64,000 nt of DNA from Enchytraeus crypticus (GCA_905160935.1 CAJHZI010000641.1:1657001-1721000), one strand, 5' to 3'; counted from the first letter of the stretch, positions 1 through 12,109 are shown. Program-made: numbers and translations. The notes: a model not told the origin generated them from the letters alone.

Positions 1-61
1 TTGGTCATTAACCGCTCATTTCACTATTTGATTTTTTGAAGGGACCTAATACGTACCCTTA

Positions 62-372
62 CTACTCGAAAGGAGTGGACAAAGAAAATTAGATGAAATA
101 GTTTATGGGAGAAGGTTGAGGTTTTTAGGTCATTTACTGAGAATGTCTGAGGATAGATACGCAAAGATTGCAGTTAACTGGAAGCCAACTCAAGGAAAAA
201 GGAAACGAGGAAGACCTAGAAGTACTTGGCTAAATACGATCAACAAGGATTTGACAGCATTAAACATTTCATGGGATGACGCAGTGAAGATTGCTAATGA
301 TACAAACGAATGGAGGAATGTTGCCGCCCTATTTTCTGTACAGAACTCAAAGAACTGATGATGATGATCAAT
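62..372 (+). mobile_element. LINE-A 3' tail (non-LTR retrotransposon, 5'-truncated)
   Basis: An open stretch at 116-358 encodes the C-terminal tail typical of APE-type non-LTR retrotransposons: [12 protein letters not shown], then [15 protein letters not shown] and EWRNVAALF. The stop is followed by a TGATGATGATGA tail. The same family recurs at 51833-52502 with near-identical wording ([15 protein letters not shown]). This copy lacks endonuclease and RT, so it is a dead 5'-truncated insertion. The clade was not assigned. Confidence 0.75.
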
Positions 373-375
373 TCG

Positions 376-1059
376 TACCCTCTTGAGTTGACAGCATATT
401 CACCCAAAACTAAAACTAGTGAGCAAGAACTTAGTGGCCATAGAATTTCCCTTGTTGCTGATTTCGGGGCCTTAATCCTTTCCGCAACTTCTGACCTCAA
501 ACGGAGACAGAAATCAAAAGAAAGCGCACAAATTATATATTAAACGTCTTATTCCTAAACCATAATATAATAGGGTAATATTATTAACAGTATAACAAGT
601 AGGCCAATAACAAATGAGAAATTTCGTTGGTTCAGACCTCAGAACCTCGACAATTGCAGAAACATTGGGTGACAGAAACTCGAATCGTCTCTTTTTATGA
701 CACGAGTCTACAAAACTCAAAACATACTCTGGATCGGAGCCTTCGCAAAGACCCACCAGCACGCTAGGCAATATATCAGCAACACAGAGCCAGAAGTAAT
801 AACACAGCGACGGGTCGACACTGAGCAACACTTTGACATTCGTTGTAGTGGCGGAAAATAAAATAATCAAAGAAATCTACTTCAATATATCCAACCGAAT
901 AATTCGTCTACTCTGTTTGTGAGACTCCACAACTTTCGCTGATATTTTTTATTGCACTGATATTTACATTTTACATTACATTAGTATTAATATTGAATTA
1001 AACAACTGACCTAACTTACAATTTGTAACTCTACATCTGAATATTTGACTTTATAGTAA
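376..1059. other. Stretch with no recognised feature
   Basis: Both strands were read. The short open frames here show no family motif or composition bias, and no repeat shared with the rest of the window was noticed. Confidence 0.5.
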
Positions 1060-1345
1060 GTTTATACCAAAGGCAGGAGCTGTGGAAGGTAGAGGGGACC
1101 CACCTCACCATGAAATTTTCCCCAGGATTAAATGGTAGTTAATCCATTATAGAACTGATAAAAGCAACGGGAAACCACCTCAGAAGCCGTATTATTCACA
1201 AGCTAAAAGCTACATTAAAGTGTGGATAGGGCATGACCATTGTGAAGGGATTAAGTCGTTAATCAATTGTGTGCTCTTTATAGAGAGTGAAAAGCAGCAT
1301 TTGAGTAGGAATATGTACCTTGGACCTGCCGCTTGGCAGAGCACT

Positions 1346-1372
<27 letters not shown>
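1060..1372 (+). mobile_element. S element (SINE-like) ending in a GA microsatellite
   Basis: About 310 bp related to segments at 17073-17400, 21950-22125, 27905-28015, 42712-42880 and 43720-43895. Shared pieces include GGCAGGAGCTG, the CACCTCACCATGAA region, GATTAAATGGTAGTTAATC and GTGCTCTTTATAGAGAG. It ends in CTTGGACCTGCCGCTTGGCAG, then AGCACTA and a GA run at 1348-1372. That end matches the 3' end of LINE-T, which suggests a non-autonomous partner of that LINE. No Pol III box was recognised. Confidence 0.6.
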
Positions 1373-1376
<4 letters not shown>

Positions 1377-2227
1377 TCAAAGGTGGCAAGCTAGCGAAGT
1401 TGCCCTAGTTATTAGTCATAAAAGAGCAAAGAAACTGAATTAAAAAGGACACTATATTTGGTTCGCAACAGGTCAGCACAGATAACATAAGTCGCCCTTT
1501 ACTTCACGGACTCTGTAGCTTGTAATGTAATATAGGCAAGAGTGTTCGCAAGGTTTAACTGTAGCAGTCATCTATCATTCGGCAATGATTTTCCAGAGAA
1601 ATACGACAATGGTTGGAATAAATAAGTAACGCAAACTGCAGATTGTGCTCACGTAGTTTGATAATATAATCTAACAAATTTCATCCCCGATATATAACAT
1701 CCGATTTATAAATAATAATAATAAACAGTTGCACCTAACATTAACGTGGCAGATTCATACAACAAACACAGTTAATGAAATCTATTCTTCTATTCAATCT
1801 ATTCCCTTCTACTCTTCAATCCATTTATTAGCAAGCCATCAATCAACCATTTCTGAATTTCGATTTTTTTATATATTTTTAAAGCTGGGCTCATACCTAA
1901 AGTTGTGATATTTTTAATTTTACGATTTCTGAACTAGTTTTCCATAAATTTTCCCACTATCTGCTCTGGTCTGCTTTTAGGTACATTATTAAATTTTTGA
2001 TGGAATACTAAATACCCCTAGGAGAAAACAGAGTCACTGATACCAGTACACACACGTTACAGGCGCGAAGGAGTTCAAGATAATTTACGAAATATACTCT
2101 GTGGGAATTTTCGCAGTTAGTGAATATTTTATACGAATATTTTACAAAAAAACAGACTCTTCAGTATTTTTATAAACCTTGCAAGTGAACAGTTCTAGGG
2201 CTGGTTATATTTAGTAGACCTTTAACA

Positions 2228-2347
2228 TCTTTCTCACTCTCACTCGCTCTATCTCTCTCACACACACAAACACTCACATATACACTACATTTTCTATCTG
2301 TTTGTATGTCCGTCTGACAGTCTGTCTGACTCTTTCTCTCTCTCTTG

Positions 2348-2381
<34 letters not shown>

Positions 2382-2386
2382 GTCTT

Positions 2387-2432
<46 letters not shown>

Positions 2433-2434
2433 GC
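2228..2434. repeat. TC-rich microsatellite
   Basis: Long run of TCTC with scattered TTTC, TGTC and CACA interruptions. Open frames reading SLSLSL or RERERE across it are artefacts of the dinucleotide repeat. Confidence 0.95.
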
Positions 2435-2953
2435 TTTTGCAGAAAATATTAAGAGTACAGGGTTCAATTCCTCGGATGTTCAGCAAATTGTATCCAAATC
2501 ATCTTCTTTATCATAGATTCGTATCAGTGTAAATAGGTTGCCGATCATCTGCATTAGGATTGTTGTAATCAACAATGTTCGAAGGCAGACAAGCGTGCGC
2601 CAATCAGAAGCATGGAGACTAAATATTTCTTTTAAACTGTGCTAATTTCAAATCTGCCCCGAACAAAATTGTACATCAAACATAATTAAAAAACAAAAAA
2701 TAATTATCATTGAATCTTAGGCCTACGTAAAAATATTTTTAAAGCTAAACTATTAAGTTAATATTCTATTTCAATTAAATCATTGCCATCATTGAAATAA
2801 AAGTAAGAATCTTTCCCATGTATTGGATCAAAATCGCAATCGTTACTGAAACAAAAACCGTGAAACATTTTTTTAAAATCAAGAATCTTATTGTCACAAA
2901 ATCACAAACTCATGAACCCATTGAAACAAAGGCAGTAAACTAAATGAAGTAAC

Positions 2954-3179
2954 CTTGTTGGAGCGCAGACTGATCCTGCCGCCACACCTGGCACAAGACC
3001 TGAGGTTGCAGTAGTGACACTGATGTCCCAGACCATCAGCAAACTTAGTCTTGTGGCAGATCTCACAGATCGCTCCTTGGCTGGGGTCGGCGCTGATGAT
3101 GACTCCGACCTGTTGCTTCACCTCGTCACTTCTCTTCCTCACCACAGCCTCGTAGGATTGGAAGTCATCCTGGAGAGTT
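2954..3179 (-). CDS. Rim: RIM exon 2 (end of Rab-binding helix and zinc finger)
   Basis: 226 nt, starting in phase 2 after a pyrimidine-rich acceptor and ending in phase 0 before gttact. It encodes TLQDDFQSYEAVVRKR followed by six zinc-binding cysteines. The open frame running on to 2894 is read-through into the intron. Confidence 0.93.
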
Positions 3180-4586
3180 CTGTGGAACAAGGAACAGGAA
3201 TTGTATCAGACAATTAATAAATACACAACAATTAGGTCCTAATTGGTAACTGGTAAAGTATTGGTAATTAATAAATACATGCTGAAGAATGAGAATGATA
3301 ATTAAGATTTGATTTGATGCGTTAATGAAAAATAAGTAGAAGTCAATGTGCATTCGTGTAGATAATCCATACGATCGGTGACATATAATTTTACGTTTGA
3401 ACAGGATGAATGTGTTAAACTGACTAACAACAATACAGTACCATAAATATCTCTATTGTAGTGAAGTCTCTTAATTATTATCATTTAGTATTTCATAGTT
3501 TTCCATGGAAAATATCACTTTCTACATATATATGTATTTTCTTTTCTTTTCTTTTCAACAGCTTCGTTATCAGTTGTCCTGCGTAAATGATCAGAGGAAG
3601 TCTTGTCGCAGTTCGCAGAACAAATCTTCAAACAACATCTGACCTCCACATTACATATAAGTAGACCGACTTCAATTTGTACAGCTGAACAGTCTAAAAC
3701 TGAAACGCTTTTAAAATTATAACTACATAGCAAAAACCTCAAATAGAAAAATTATCAGTTTGGAAACCCCATAACAGAATAAACGTCTTTAAACACCTTT
3801 CCCCATATCAGTTAAGTTTTAAGAAGTAAAACGTCGCTATTAATTTTCAATGTAAAATTCTGCTAAACCTAATCTGTTGATTAATTTTTTAATAGCAAAT
3901 CAGAAACTGAAAGTAACAAAATGAAAAGGAGAGTCAGAACTGAACACTTTCAGCAAGGAACCCACAGTGACTGTCTGCCAAGAATTTTAATGGACTCAAA
4001 GAGTTTGTTTTATATTTCACCAGGAAGCCTAACAATGAAGCTGACGCTGCATCGATCTAGCATAAGGCCGGATAGCTAATGATCACCAAAAATCAATCGA
4101 GCAGTTTATGAGAGATACACACGTTAAGAAAAGCAGAATAAAATAAGCTTCTTAAAGCTCTTACCTTAATAATAGATAGCTGGGAGATAAAACAATACCA
4201 TTAAATTGTTCATTACAAAAATTGCTATTCTACTTTATCGTTTAGTATGAAAAGATAAAGGTTTTTGTCGATTTCTATAAATAGTAATCGCTTCTTGAAC
4301 GTTACCTCAAAATCACAAATCGACTTATGATTGATATATAGCAAAGTTAAATAGTATCGATATCCGATAAATTAGCGTGCGGTTCGAAAAAGGGCCAGTC
4401 CACCGCTGATGATTCTTTCAAGCCTAAGCACTCACATCTCTAACTCAAGTAAGATGTAATGAGGTGACCATATATTGAATGAGTTTACTGTATACTGAAT
4501 GAAATGGCCACGTAATGATCAAATGATCGAAATAGAAAGAAAAGATATATAGATAAGCAGAGATTGAAAGAGAGATAGGGATTGAA

Positions 4587-4634
<48 letters not shown>

Positions 4635-7600
4635 AGAGAGAGAGAGAGAGAAAGAGAGAGAAAGATAGAGGGAGTGACAGGTAGAGATACAGACAGAGAG
4701 ATAGACAGAGAGAGAGACAGACAGAGACAGACAGAGAGAGATAGAGAGAGAGAAAGAGAGAGAGAGAGAGCCAGAGAGACAGAGAGACAGAGAGACATAC
4801 ATAGAGAGACGACATACACAGAGTCAGACATAGAGAGAGAGAGAGAGAGAGAAAGACAGACAGACAGAAACAGACAGAAAGAGAGCGAGAGAGACAGAGA
4901 GAAAGATCGAGAGAAGGAGAGAGCTGAGGCGAGGTATAAGCGACAGCGGTATATTGATCCCGCACGGATAAACGACTCTGCTGGTGGCGCATACATCACT
5001 GAGAGATAGACAGATGATAACGTTGCATTGCTGCCGAAATTAGCAAAACACTCGAGCGAGCAGCGCCGTTCAGCAGCGAACAGGCGGCAACTCTAACAAG
5101 AAAAATTGCGCAACATCTATGATTGTGATTGAAAAGATGATAGAGGAATGAAATAGTGAAATAGCTTTGCTACAGCGATTTAACGGCTGTTTCCCCTTCA
5201 ATCAGTTTTTCCATAATCCTGCTAAGATGGGTGTATGCAAGTGTGTCAGGAAATCGATATTGGTCCGAAACATTGAAATGAATTAATTTGAGCGATTTTA
5301 TAAAGTTACTCCTCAATAGTTTTCCTAAATGGAATTTTTATATAACTAAACGACACATCTAATTTTCGATAACAATTACATAATTTCCGTATTATTTCTT
5401 GCAAGGCTTACTAGGTACTTATTGTATATACGTTTCCACTTGCCTTATGATATCTAAACATAAAAAAATTTGATCAACAAAATTAATTAAATGACTTTAC
5501 TGTATATAAACCGATGAGTTTACCTAAAGGCTACGAGTATAACATGTTTTTGAAGTTTTAATGTGAAGAGTCCTCGAGAGTGCCTTGTGCCTGAGGTATA
5601 TCCTGATTTTGCACATTGTCTTTTATTATATACTAGCCCGTGATACGATGTTCTATTATGCAAAGCAAAGTATTAAATATATAAATAACCCCAGAAGACA
5701 TCTTTTTCCAAGCCGAAAACTATATTAGAAAATTAGACCGGAAAAGGTATTAATCTCTGTCTCAGCAAAATACTAGCTAGATACTCACAATATTTATTGT
5801 AATAATTAATTAATTATTAATTAACGTAATTATTTTCTGCTTAAAAAAGCTAAAAAGCTAAGGTTAACGTCAGTTTCCTCACTCGAAAGCGATGTCAGTG
5901 ACGGGCGAGCCCAGGATTTGAACCCGCATCAACTGATCCGCGGTCGAGTGTCTTACCGACTTCTCCATTGGCTTCAGCCAGTGGCGAAGTAAAGTGGCCA
6001 GTGGTAGATTAAATGGTCGACATTTCAGCACTAAATCAAAACATCACAAACAGTTTCTGCTTAATATTAGGTTCTGGTGGAAATAAGTAGCGTAATAGAT
6101 AACACAGAGCTAATCTCATATTTCATCACGGGACGAGGCTTGACTTCGAATGGCGTACCTGTTGATCTGCAATCGAGAAACCTAACCTTTCCATCACCGG
6201 AAAACATCCAAAGAGGGCGCAACTAATAGGACTACGTCTGAACCCCGTAGTAAAAAGTAACATAAAATTGCTCTAATTAATTTTAATTATCAATCGTCTC
6301 CATCAGTAATGACAGTAATTTAAATATTTTAACCAGGTTAGCCGGCTAGATAACCTAGTCTCAAAGACTCAGACCCTGAACTTCTCATTTATACAATTAT
6401 AGCTCTATTATCGGCAGGTTCGATGAAACCGGCATAAGTTAATTTAATTAACTTAGTAAACTGGACTTGCAGCATTACACTAATGTTCGAACCAGAAACA
6501 TTTAATAACAGACTTTTACAATGTCTAATATGTAAACATTTAAGAAAAAGTGCAATTAACTGAAAATTGCAAAATTACTGGTATCATAAGTTCACCGTAG
6601 AATTATATAACTTAAGTTTTATTTCAACAATTTATTTAATTGCCTGCAGTAAAAATTTGTATGATTAAACTAAAATATAATTCTATGGCTCGGTGATTAG
6701 ACTAGTAATGATGTATAGTGCAGAGTGCTGGGCACAGAAGTGGAAGTATAGGAGGGTAGGAACAGAGATTGCGTTGACAAGTCTCGGACGACATGGGTTT
6801 CAATCGGGGGCTTAAACCCGTTTAAACCATCTTGTCCAAAACAATAATTGACAATCGAAGAGCATTTTCCCTTAAAATGGTCACAAGTTTATTCTTTCAA
6901 AAACCGAGACTTCGGCTTTCTGAGAATTGCGTCCTAATCACTTAGCTTCTGCTGTATGCATAGGTACATATGGGCATATGTGCGTAGAAGCACAGATGCA
7001 AAGGGGTACAGGTGCATAAGGTATAAGTGTGCAGGTAAACAGGAGCATAGGGTCAGAGGAGAATAGGGGCACTGATGCATAGGGGCACAGGAGCATGGGG
7101 GCAGCGGTGAATAAGTGCAGGGATTCATGGGGCAGAAGATCATAGGGGCACAGGAGCATAGGAGCAAAGGAGCATAGGGGCACGAGTGCATAGGGGCACA
7201 AGTGCATAGGTGCACAGGACCATAGGGGCAGAGGAGTGTAGGGGCAGAGGAGTGTAGGGGCACCGGTCATAGGGGCACAGGAGCATGGGGCACTAGGGGC
7301 ACAGTTGCATGGGGCTTTAGGAGCATAGGATGAGAAGCAGCAGAAAAATCATACTAGGGAAAGCCAGATTGCAGTCCAGATATCAGTATTTTAGTTAAAT
7401 CGAATGGAAAATCTGAATTTCGCACAGTCTGTAAGAATTCTTCCGTTCAAATTCAGTTCAGAAATGTTTCAGTTCAGAAATTGCACCAGTTGATGAAATT
7501 AGAAAGAGGCAACTGATGAATTCCCATTGGTACTACGCTTAGGAAAGCGTTCCTTCATCTTGTGAACTAATACATAGGCTGCTACTGTAGTTGTCAGCTC

Positions 7601-10600
7601 GATAGCTACTTATACTGATGATATCATAGGTGTCATGAGCCATCTGTATTAGTAGCTGTGCTGCTACAGATTCTTTATCTTCTCTCTCTCTTTCTTTCTT
7701 TCTATCTCTATATCTCTCTCTGGCTCTCGCAATCCGAAATTTTCGTTGGTAACCTCTAACTTAACCTAACAGTTCGACCAATGACAGTGAGTCTATTTCT
7801 AGAAATGAATGAATTCATTCAGTGAGTCGGTGATTTGTCAGGGACTGATCCTTCTGCAGGTCGTGGTTGTAGTACTCTGTTTTTTGATTCATCGGTAAAT
7901 CGTATCGACTGCGATCAATAGATGTCTCGACGCACTCCTCACTAACTTCTCACTCCTTACTAACTCCTCACTAACTATTCACTCCTCACTCTCTCTCTTT
8001 CTCTCTCTTAGTGCACTGCCTACTGGCAGGTCCATGGTACATAACGCTTCCACTCTTCTCTGTCTTCCGCCTTCCTCTTCATTTCCACATATGAGTGGGT
8101 CTTTAAATCATCTAACATACCTAATCTCGGCCTGCCCCTGCCTCTTTTTCCTTCCATTCTACCTTCTATGACCTCTTTTACTAGAACTCACTCCTCACTA
8201 ACTCCTCACTAAAACCTCAGTAACTCCTCACTCCTCACTAATCACTCAAAAACTCCTCAATAACCACTCGTTAATTTCTCACTAACTCCTCACTAACCAC
8301 TCACTAACTCCTCACTTCTCACTTATCACTAACTCCTCACTAACTTCTCACTAACTCCTCACTAACTCCTTACTAACTTCACACTAACTTTTCACTAGCT
8401 CCTCACTAACTTCTCACTAACTCTTCACTAACTCCTCACTAACTTCTCACTAACTCTTCACTAGCTCCTCACTAACTTCTCACGAACTCTTCACTAACTC
8501 CTTACTAACTCTTCACTTCTCACTAACTCCTCACTAAATCCTCAGTAACTCCTCACTTCTCATTAATTTCTCACTAACTCCTCACTTACTCCTCACCAAC
8601 TCCTCATTAACACCTCACTTCGCACTCCTCACTAACCCCTCACTAACTCCTTATTAAGCACTCGTTAACGCCTCACTAACTCTTCATTAACCACTCGCTA
8701 ACCTCTCACTAACTCCTCACTAACTCCTAATTAACTTTCACTGAGACAAACAAGTCTCTAATAGTACATGAAAGAGTCTGGCAATTTCAATATGAGGATA
8801 GATTATGATCCATGTACGAGATTTAAAGAATCGGTGGGAGGATTAAAATTTTATTACTGACAACAAAAACTGTCCGTAGGAATATTGCCCAATATGATTG
8901 CCATGACAACTACAGATATGATTTATCAAGAGCAGGAAGTCAGCAAGTGGGTCGATGATAAACTAAATTAAAATCATGTCCATCATTCTATCGATCTATC
9001 GATCAGCTGGTTCAAAGAAGTCCTACAGTAATATATTGTAGTGACAGGGCAATAGTGTTAAAACTGATTATAATAAATAATTAAGACTTACGTTAGATCC
9101 CCTTCTCTCTCTCTCTCTCTCTCTCTTACTCTCTTTCTCTCTCTTTCCATCTCTCTCCCTGACCCTCTCTTTCTTTCTCACTTAACTCGAGCTTTAACTT
9201 TCTATCATTTAACTGAGGCCTATAACCATTTGATAATTGATAATATGTCAACAACTGCAGATGCACGCAAAAGATAATCAAAGCAGACGCTTAAAATATA
9301 TCATTTAAGGGAAATCATTTCAGTACATAATTTTAAAGCTGAGTGCAAATGTCTACAGCGGAATTGCAACTAAGAAGTAATTTATGAGTAATTGGCATCT
9401 TTTAGACTGTCGAATATTGAAGTTAATAAATAAATTAAGAAAATAATTAACAATTATTATAAAATTGTCCGTGATCAGTCAACGAATGAAAATGTGTTTG
9501 AAATATTATTTAGTGCTGCTTGTATATCACAGTATGACATTACAATGTAGGGTATATAACAGTATAATATAAGCGCATGCTAGTTTAAAGCTGCCCTCGA
9601 ACGCTTTATCTACGCAGCAAAAATTATAACATTATTTTAATAAAAGATATAAAATAATAAACTATCCGAGAGCAAAACGTTTATAACTTGCTGATTAACC
9701 TACATATGGACGTGAAAACAGGACTTAATCCATATTTGGAAGCCTCCTAGCTGAATATCCTAAACCACAACTGCGAATATTGTTATACAGCTCCAACGAA
9801 GTCAGAAAGAATTTCCTCAAAAAACGATCAATCATTTTTGACGTGGCTTCCGCATTCGGTAACAATCGATGCGGATTAAGCTGCTGTAGCCGATAAAGAG
9901 GCAACAACGCGATCATCTTGCCTAGCGGTGCTGAAAGGAGTGCCAAATATGAAACCAATTGTATATAGAGATAAATAACAACGACAGATATACACATATA
10001 TAAATATACAAAAAGTTTATGAGATATTTACAGTTTAAATAAATATAGGCATAGGATCACAATTAGAGATAAATTTACTTAACGGTTAGTAGGTTAAATA
10101 CGGCTATTCTTATACCCGCTCTTGTCAGTATTGTTTGTATTCAAGTTTAAAAATCAAGTTATTTTTAAAAACTCCAATGTTCATGTTTAAACAATGGTCT
10201 TGCTTTAAACGACAGTTCTTATTTAAATCTTGTTCACACATTAATTTTAGGGTCATGTAGGACTACATTTAAAGTATTTCTTAAATACTACTTGCTTAAA
10301 CTTTGATAGAAAAATATTTTTCACAATTAGTTACAATTTAATTATAGAACTTTAATTAATATACGTATATAGGCCTATCAAATATACTTTTTTCATTAAA
10401 AATTATTAGTTTACTATTTATTAGACCCAGTAGAAAGCTTCAATAGCATAAAGATCGGAATACATTAAGATTTTCTACCAAATTTATGGCCATTTACATT
10501 AATATACACGAGAATACCGGGTAATTGCTTGTTCTAAGGAGATTGAAAATTATTTAAAATAGCAAACTTAAGGAAATAAGCAACCACTTGTTACGCAACA

Positions 10601-11062
10601 TTGCTAATGAAAGTTTAAGCTCTAATTTTGGCATCACCAACAACACTTAAAGCAGTGACCTTGCTAAGTAGTTCCTTTTGATAACAAATAACAAAATAAA
10701 AAATTAACTGGTTAATTTGTTATTTTGTTATTTGTTATCAAAAGAAACTACTTAGCAGGGCCACTGCTTTAGGTGTTGTTGGTGATAATGGTCATCTATG
10801 TACGGCCATTTTATTTTCGGTTACATACTTATTTTCAGTTACTTTAACATTTTAACAACATTACATACTTGAGCATTTCTTGTTCCTTTTCCTCTTCTTG
10901 CCTCTGCCTGGTGATCACAGACTCTATTATCGCTCGCTCCTCGGGGGTGAGGTGACTCAAGTCCGGCATGGGGGGTAGAGAAGGGCGCCGGGAGGTGGTT
11001 GGTGGGTTAACCCCAGGTCCAGCAAAATTCGTGGCAGAAGTGGCCGCCGCCATGGATGCCAT
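2954..11062 (-). CDS. Rim: RIM: Rab3-interacting presynaptic active-zone scaffold, 5' part (exons 1-2)
   Basis: RIM tethers Rab3-bearing synaptic vesicles and recruits Munc13 and calcium channels at the presynaptic active zone. Two exons are visible: 10869-11062 (start codon, 64 codons plus 2 nt) and 2954-3179 (1 nt plus 75 codons). They join as AA|A in one frame, with donor gtatgt and acceptor ttgttccacag. The joined 140 residues contain PDLSHLTPEERAIIESV (Rab-binding helix), a charged coiled-coil-like stretch, and the zinc finger CEICHKTKFADG with CHYC and CARCGGRISLRSNK. Zinc cysteines fall at residues 103, 106, 119, 122, 127 and 130. The final WVCxxC pair expected in RIM and rabphilin is not in exon 2 and was not found in the 2.9 kb downstream, so the gene continues past the left edge. 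Exon 2 ends in phase 0 at AAG|gttact. The PDZ and C2 domains are not in view. Rabphilin is the nearest alternative; the N-terminal motif favours RIM. Confidence 0.93.
4591..4925. repeat. Compound (TA)n-(GA)n microsatellite
   Basis: A pure TA run at about 4591-4631 is followed by nearly 300 bp of GA with GACA, GATA and GAAA interruptions. It lies inside RIM intron 1. The long SLSLSL and RERERE frames are repeat artefacts. Confidence 0.95.
5848..5981 (-). mobile_element. SINE1 (tRNA-derived SINE), good copy
   Basis: On the minus strand it begins near TGGCTGAAGCCAATGG, has a B-box-like GGGTTCAAATCCTGGGC, and ends CTGACGTTAACCTTAGCTTT. The same layout recurs at 16412, 19728, 23641, 35820, 38010 and 38905. 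It lies in RIM intron 1. Confidence 0.75.
6955..7335. repeat. Minisatellite, roughly 16-18 bp units
   Basis: Degenerate tandem units built on ATAGGGGCACAGGAGC. Because few stops arise, both strands give long cysteine- and proline-rich false frames. Confidence 0.9.
7680..7725. repeat. Short CT microsatellite
   Basis: TCTCTC, TTTC and TATC run in RIM intron 1. Confidence 0.85.
7925..8745. repeat. 11-bp minisatellite (CTCCTCACTAA), split by a LINE-T tail
   Basis: Tandem variants of CTCCTCACTAA fill 7925-7985 and 8187-8745. The array is interrupted by a minus-strand LINE-T tail. Similar units on both sides show that the LINE landed in an existing array. Confidence 0.88.
7987..8186 (-). mobile_element. 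LINE-T 3' tail inserted in a minisatellite
   Basis: The minus strand reads EVIEGRMEGKRGRGRPRLG and DREEWKRYVPWTCQ with a stop, then CTGCCAGTAGGCAGTGCACTAA and a GA run. This is the typical C-terminus and 3' end of LINE-T. It is heavily 5'-truncated at about 200 bp. Confidence 0.8.
9105..9182. repeat. CT microsatellite
   Basis: CT-rich tract with TTAC, CCAT and CCCT interruptions in RIM intron 1. Confidence 0.9.
10627..10791. mobile_element. Palindromic hairpin MITE in RIM intron 1
   Basis: Two arms of about 80 bp (10627-10707 and 10711-10791) are inverted copies with only a few mismatches around a tiny AACTGGTT centre. Outer ends read GCATCACCAACAACAC and its complement. A RIM transcript would fold here into an about 80-bp hairpin, ending some 80 nt downstream of the exon 1 donor. 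Confidence 0.8.
10869..11062 (-). CDS. Rim: RIM exon 1 (start codon, Rab-binding helix)
   Basis: 194 coding nt. The ATG at 11062-11060 sits in ACAAATGG, a good initiation context; a second in-frame ATG lies four codons on. It encodes an alanine/threonine-rich leader, PPMPDLSHLTPEERAIIE and RQRQEEEKEQEML, and ends at donor AA|gtatgt. The GC content is clearly above the flanks. Confidence 0.93.
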
Positions 11063-11130
11063 TTGTATAATCCTCTCAAAATAAAAATCCTATTAATTAT
11101 CCTTCCTCGATAAAATTTAAATCCGTAACT

Positions 11131-11264
11131 AAAGGTTGTCAGGAATCATACGTTATCGTACAATTTTTAAAAGTGCAACAATATACAAAATTTTAGCAAA
11201 AGGTTATCAGGTACCATACGTAATCTTGTCATTTTTAAAAGTTCAACATTTTACTGAATATATC
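11131..11264. repeat. 67-bp tandem duplication upstream of the RIM start codon
   Basis: Two diverged units begin AAAGGTTGTCAGGAATCATA (11131) and AAAGGTTATCAGGTACCATA (11198). It lies 70-200 bp upstream of the RIM ATG, in the likely 5' UTR or promoter. Confidence 0.75.
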
Positions 11265-11770
11265 CTGTTGGTACCTTCGACGTTGAACTTTCGACAAATC
11301 CTGAACAATCGCTAAAGATTAAAATTATCTCGTTGATGATGGTTAAATGACTTCCTGTCAAACGATCCTTGAGAGAATAATCCGCTAATCAGTCCACGAT
11401 CATGATCCTGTCTGTTGAAGAGATTTCATATAGACTCCTGATAACCATACAATACGAGTTATCTACATGTAAATGACTTGGATAATCCACGATAGTGAGA
11501 TTCTTCATAGTACGCGAAATAATGATTCCCAGTGCACAAAGTTGAAATTAATAAATCATCAGTCTTCTAGTGTAAGTGCTCCACTAATAGTAGCGACTGC
11601 GAATCATCTGCAAATGTTTAAAATACTGCAATTGTAGAAAATGGTATGTAAAACTACATTAACTCATTAACAATATAGACCAAAGCAGATAACAAATGCA
11701 TTATACTGTATTTGTAATCAATGCATTATCATGTAGATTGAGTAAAGGTGTAGTTAGGTGGCATACATAA
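11265..11770. other. RIM upstream flank with no recognised element
   Basis: AT-rich sequence with no coding motif. It may hold the RIM promoter, but I cannot identify a convincing TATA box and initiator. Confidence 0.4.
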
Positions 11771-11774
11771 AAAC

Positions 11775-11880
11775 TGAAGCTAAGTCTAATGTCAGTTTCC
11801 TGTCTCGAAATGAAGCCAGTCATAAGGAAAACCCCGGATTTGAATCCTTCACCTACAGATAGACAATCTGACAACTTACG
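11775..11880 (-). mobile_element. SINE1 fragment, diverged
   Basis: AAGTCTAATGTCAGTTTCCT and CCCCGGATTTGAATCC correspond on the minus strand to the SINE1 3' region and B box. The tRNA-like head is poorly preserved. Confidence 0.55.
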
Positions 11881-12109
11881 GACATGCTACCTGTTCAGCC
11901 TTAATCATGGTTATCTTTCACGCTGCATAAAGAACACTCCGAGACAAACAAGTGAATCAATGACATCGGCTGTCTCAAACCTTCAGGTAAGTCTTCGGAT
12001 TGAAACACACATGGAACACGCATGACACACACAAGGAACACGCATGAAACACACATTGATCACACATGAAACACACATTACACACGATTACAATTAAAAG
12101 ATCGAATTG

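Larger units (their letters stand above)
3180..10868 (-). other. Rim: RIM intron 1 (7.7 kb)
   Basis: The intron holds a TA/GA compound microsatellite, a SINE1 copy, two minisatellites, a LINE-T tail and a hairpin MITE, each listed separately. The remaining unique parts (3180-4560, 4930-5845, 5985-6950, 8750-9100, 9185-10625) show no exon-like open frame with family motifs. A further small or alternative exon cannot be excluded. Confidence 0.7.

Noticed and set aside
4445-5009. Overlapping ORFs up to 184 aa rich in SLSLS or RERER
   Set aside because: Translations of TC/GA microsatellites on both strands; the same holds at 2274-2532, 14106-14351, 21579-22106, 26301-26775 and 30715-31007.
9725-9997. 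90-aa minus ORF in RIM intron 1
   Set aside because: No family motif, no flanking splice sites that match RIM phases, and RIM homologues have no such insert between the Rab-binding helix and zinc finger.
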